Part shown: positions 5,685-5,794 of the stretch, piece by piece
Numbering within the stretch: position 1 is the stretch's first letter
Layout: every line of letters starts with the position of its first letter
Assembly: GCA_002344005.1 (NCBI GenBank)
Contig: DDTD01000093.1
Location: forward strand, 1 to 5,794
Length of the DNA: 5,794 nucleotides
Direction of reading: 5' to 3'
DNA from: Ignavibacteria bacterium UBA2373
GTDB lineage: Bacteria; Bacteroidota; Ignavibacteria; Kapaibacteriales; UBA961
Position numbers and translations under genes: made by a program
Notes under the pieces: generated by a model
Told to the model about the DNA's origin: nothing
The model's database searches: none
The model's input: only the letters and a program-made list of their open reading frames with translations

Positions 5685-5711
5685 CGGATAACTCGGAATA
5701 ACCGGAATGAA
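5685..5711. repeat. Three 9-bp CGGA units
   Basis: CGGATAACT, CGGAATAAC and CGGAATGAA follow each other with an exact 9-base period. This could be a small degenerate tandem repeat or a binding-site cluster upstream of cassette 4. Three units are too few to be sure. Confidence 0.4.
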
Positions 5712-5742
5712 AAAAAATGTCGTATGCTCGTATCTGATTGTC

Positions 5743-5771
5743 AGTATTTAGAATAGAGATTTTTTTGTCAA
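5743..5771 (-). promoter_or_regulatory. Candidate sigma-70-type promoter reading into the array
   Basis: On the - strand, TTGACA (5766-5771) is followed after 17 bases by AATACT (5743-5748), matching TATAAT at 4 of 6 positions. It lies about 120 bases upstream of the cassette 4 open frame and could drive leftward transcription of the array. AT-rich DNA gives such matches easily, and the sigma factor preference of this organism is unknown. Confidence 0.3.
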
Positions 5772-5794
5772 TAATATCAAAGTGTAAATTACCT

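Larger units (their letters stand above)
5625..5794. other. Non-coding AT-rich sequence upstream of cassette 4
   Basis: No coding sequence is recognisable up to the window edge. The stretch contains the 9-bp repeat units and the candidate promoter listed separately. I find no further RHS core or immunity gene remnant here, so whatever lies upstream of cassette 4 is outside the window or is non-coding. Confidence 0.45.

Noticed and set aside
1454..5689. 15-base inverted match between 1454-1468 and 5675-5689 (one mismatch) as possible ends of a mobile element
   Set aside because: A match of this length is expected about once by chance in a window of this size and AT content. The positions do not bound the cassettes precisely, and no transposase or target duplication is visible.

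Overview
The window reads as the 3' end of a bacterial rRNA operon on the + strand, followed by about 4.5 kb of AT-rich, fast-evolving accessory DNA that codes almost entirely on the - strand. The 23S segment has the style of the Bacteroidota/Chlorobiota/Ignavibacteria side of bacteria. Two of the - strand genes have clear GGAG-type ribosome binding sites, which argues against a typical Bacteroidia genome. The phylum is therefore a guess; a 23S search would settle it.

Layout: 1-958 is the 3' third of 23S rRNA, 1076-1193 is 5S rRNA, and 1202-1240 is a strong rho-independent terminator closing the operon. From 1240 to the right edge lies an array of displaced RHS (YD-repeat) C-terminal 'tip' cassettes, all reading leftward. 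Each cassette is a 5'-truncated piece of the RHS-associated core fused to a toxin-like domain and followed at once by a likely immunity gene. From upstream (right) to downstream (left) these are: cassette 4 (4926-5624, JAMM/JAB-like tip) with an exported 181-aa partner (4394-4939); cassette 3 (3525-4238, DUF4329-type JAMM-like tip) with an exported NTF2-fold immunity protein (3209-3532); cassette 2 (2358-3212, hydrophobic pretoxin segment plus GH-E HNH/EndoVII nuclease) with a cytoplasmic ankyrin-repeat protein (1880-2347); cassette 1 (1700-1873), a core fragment that has lost its tip but is followed by a 60-aa ORF (1508-1690); and cassette 0 (about 1384-1410), a heavily decayed core remnant.

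The core pieces in cassettes 1, 2 and 3 are about 93% identical at the nucleotide level. Each is truncated at a different 5' point, and none carries an ATG or GTG start in the core. The immunity genes, by contrast, have proper ATG starts and in two cases good ribosome binding sites. This is the arrangement expected of an archive of orphan toxin tips: a full-length rhs gene elsewhere could capture a tip by recombination through the shared core, while the immunity genes remain expressible. RHS orphan tip arrays are known in other bacteria. What stands out here is the location next to an rRNA operon, two neighbouring JAMM-type tips whose partners both carry export signals, a partner gene apparently shortened by a 13-bp tandem duplication, and a graded series of decay.
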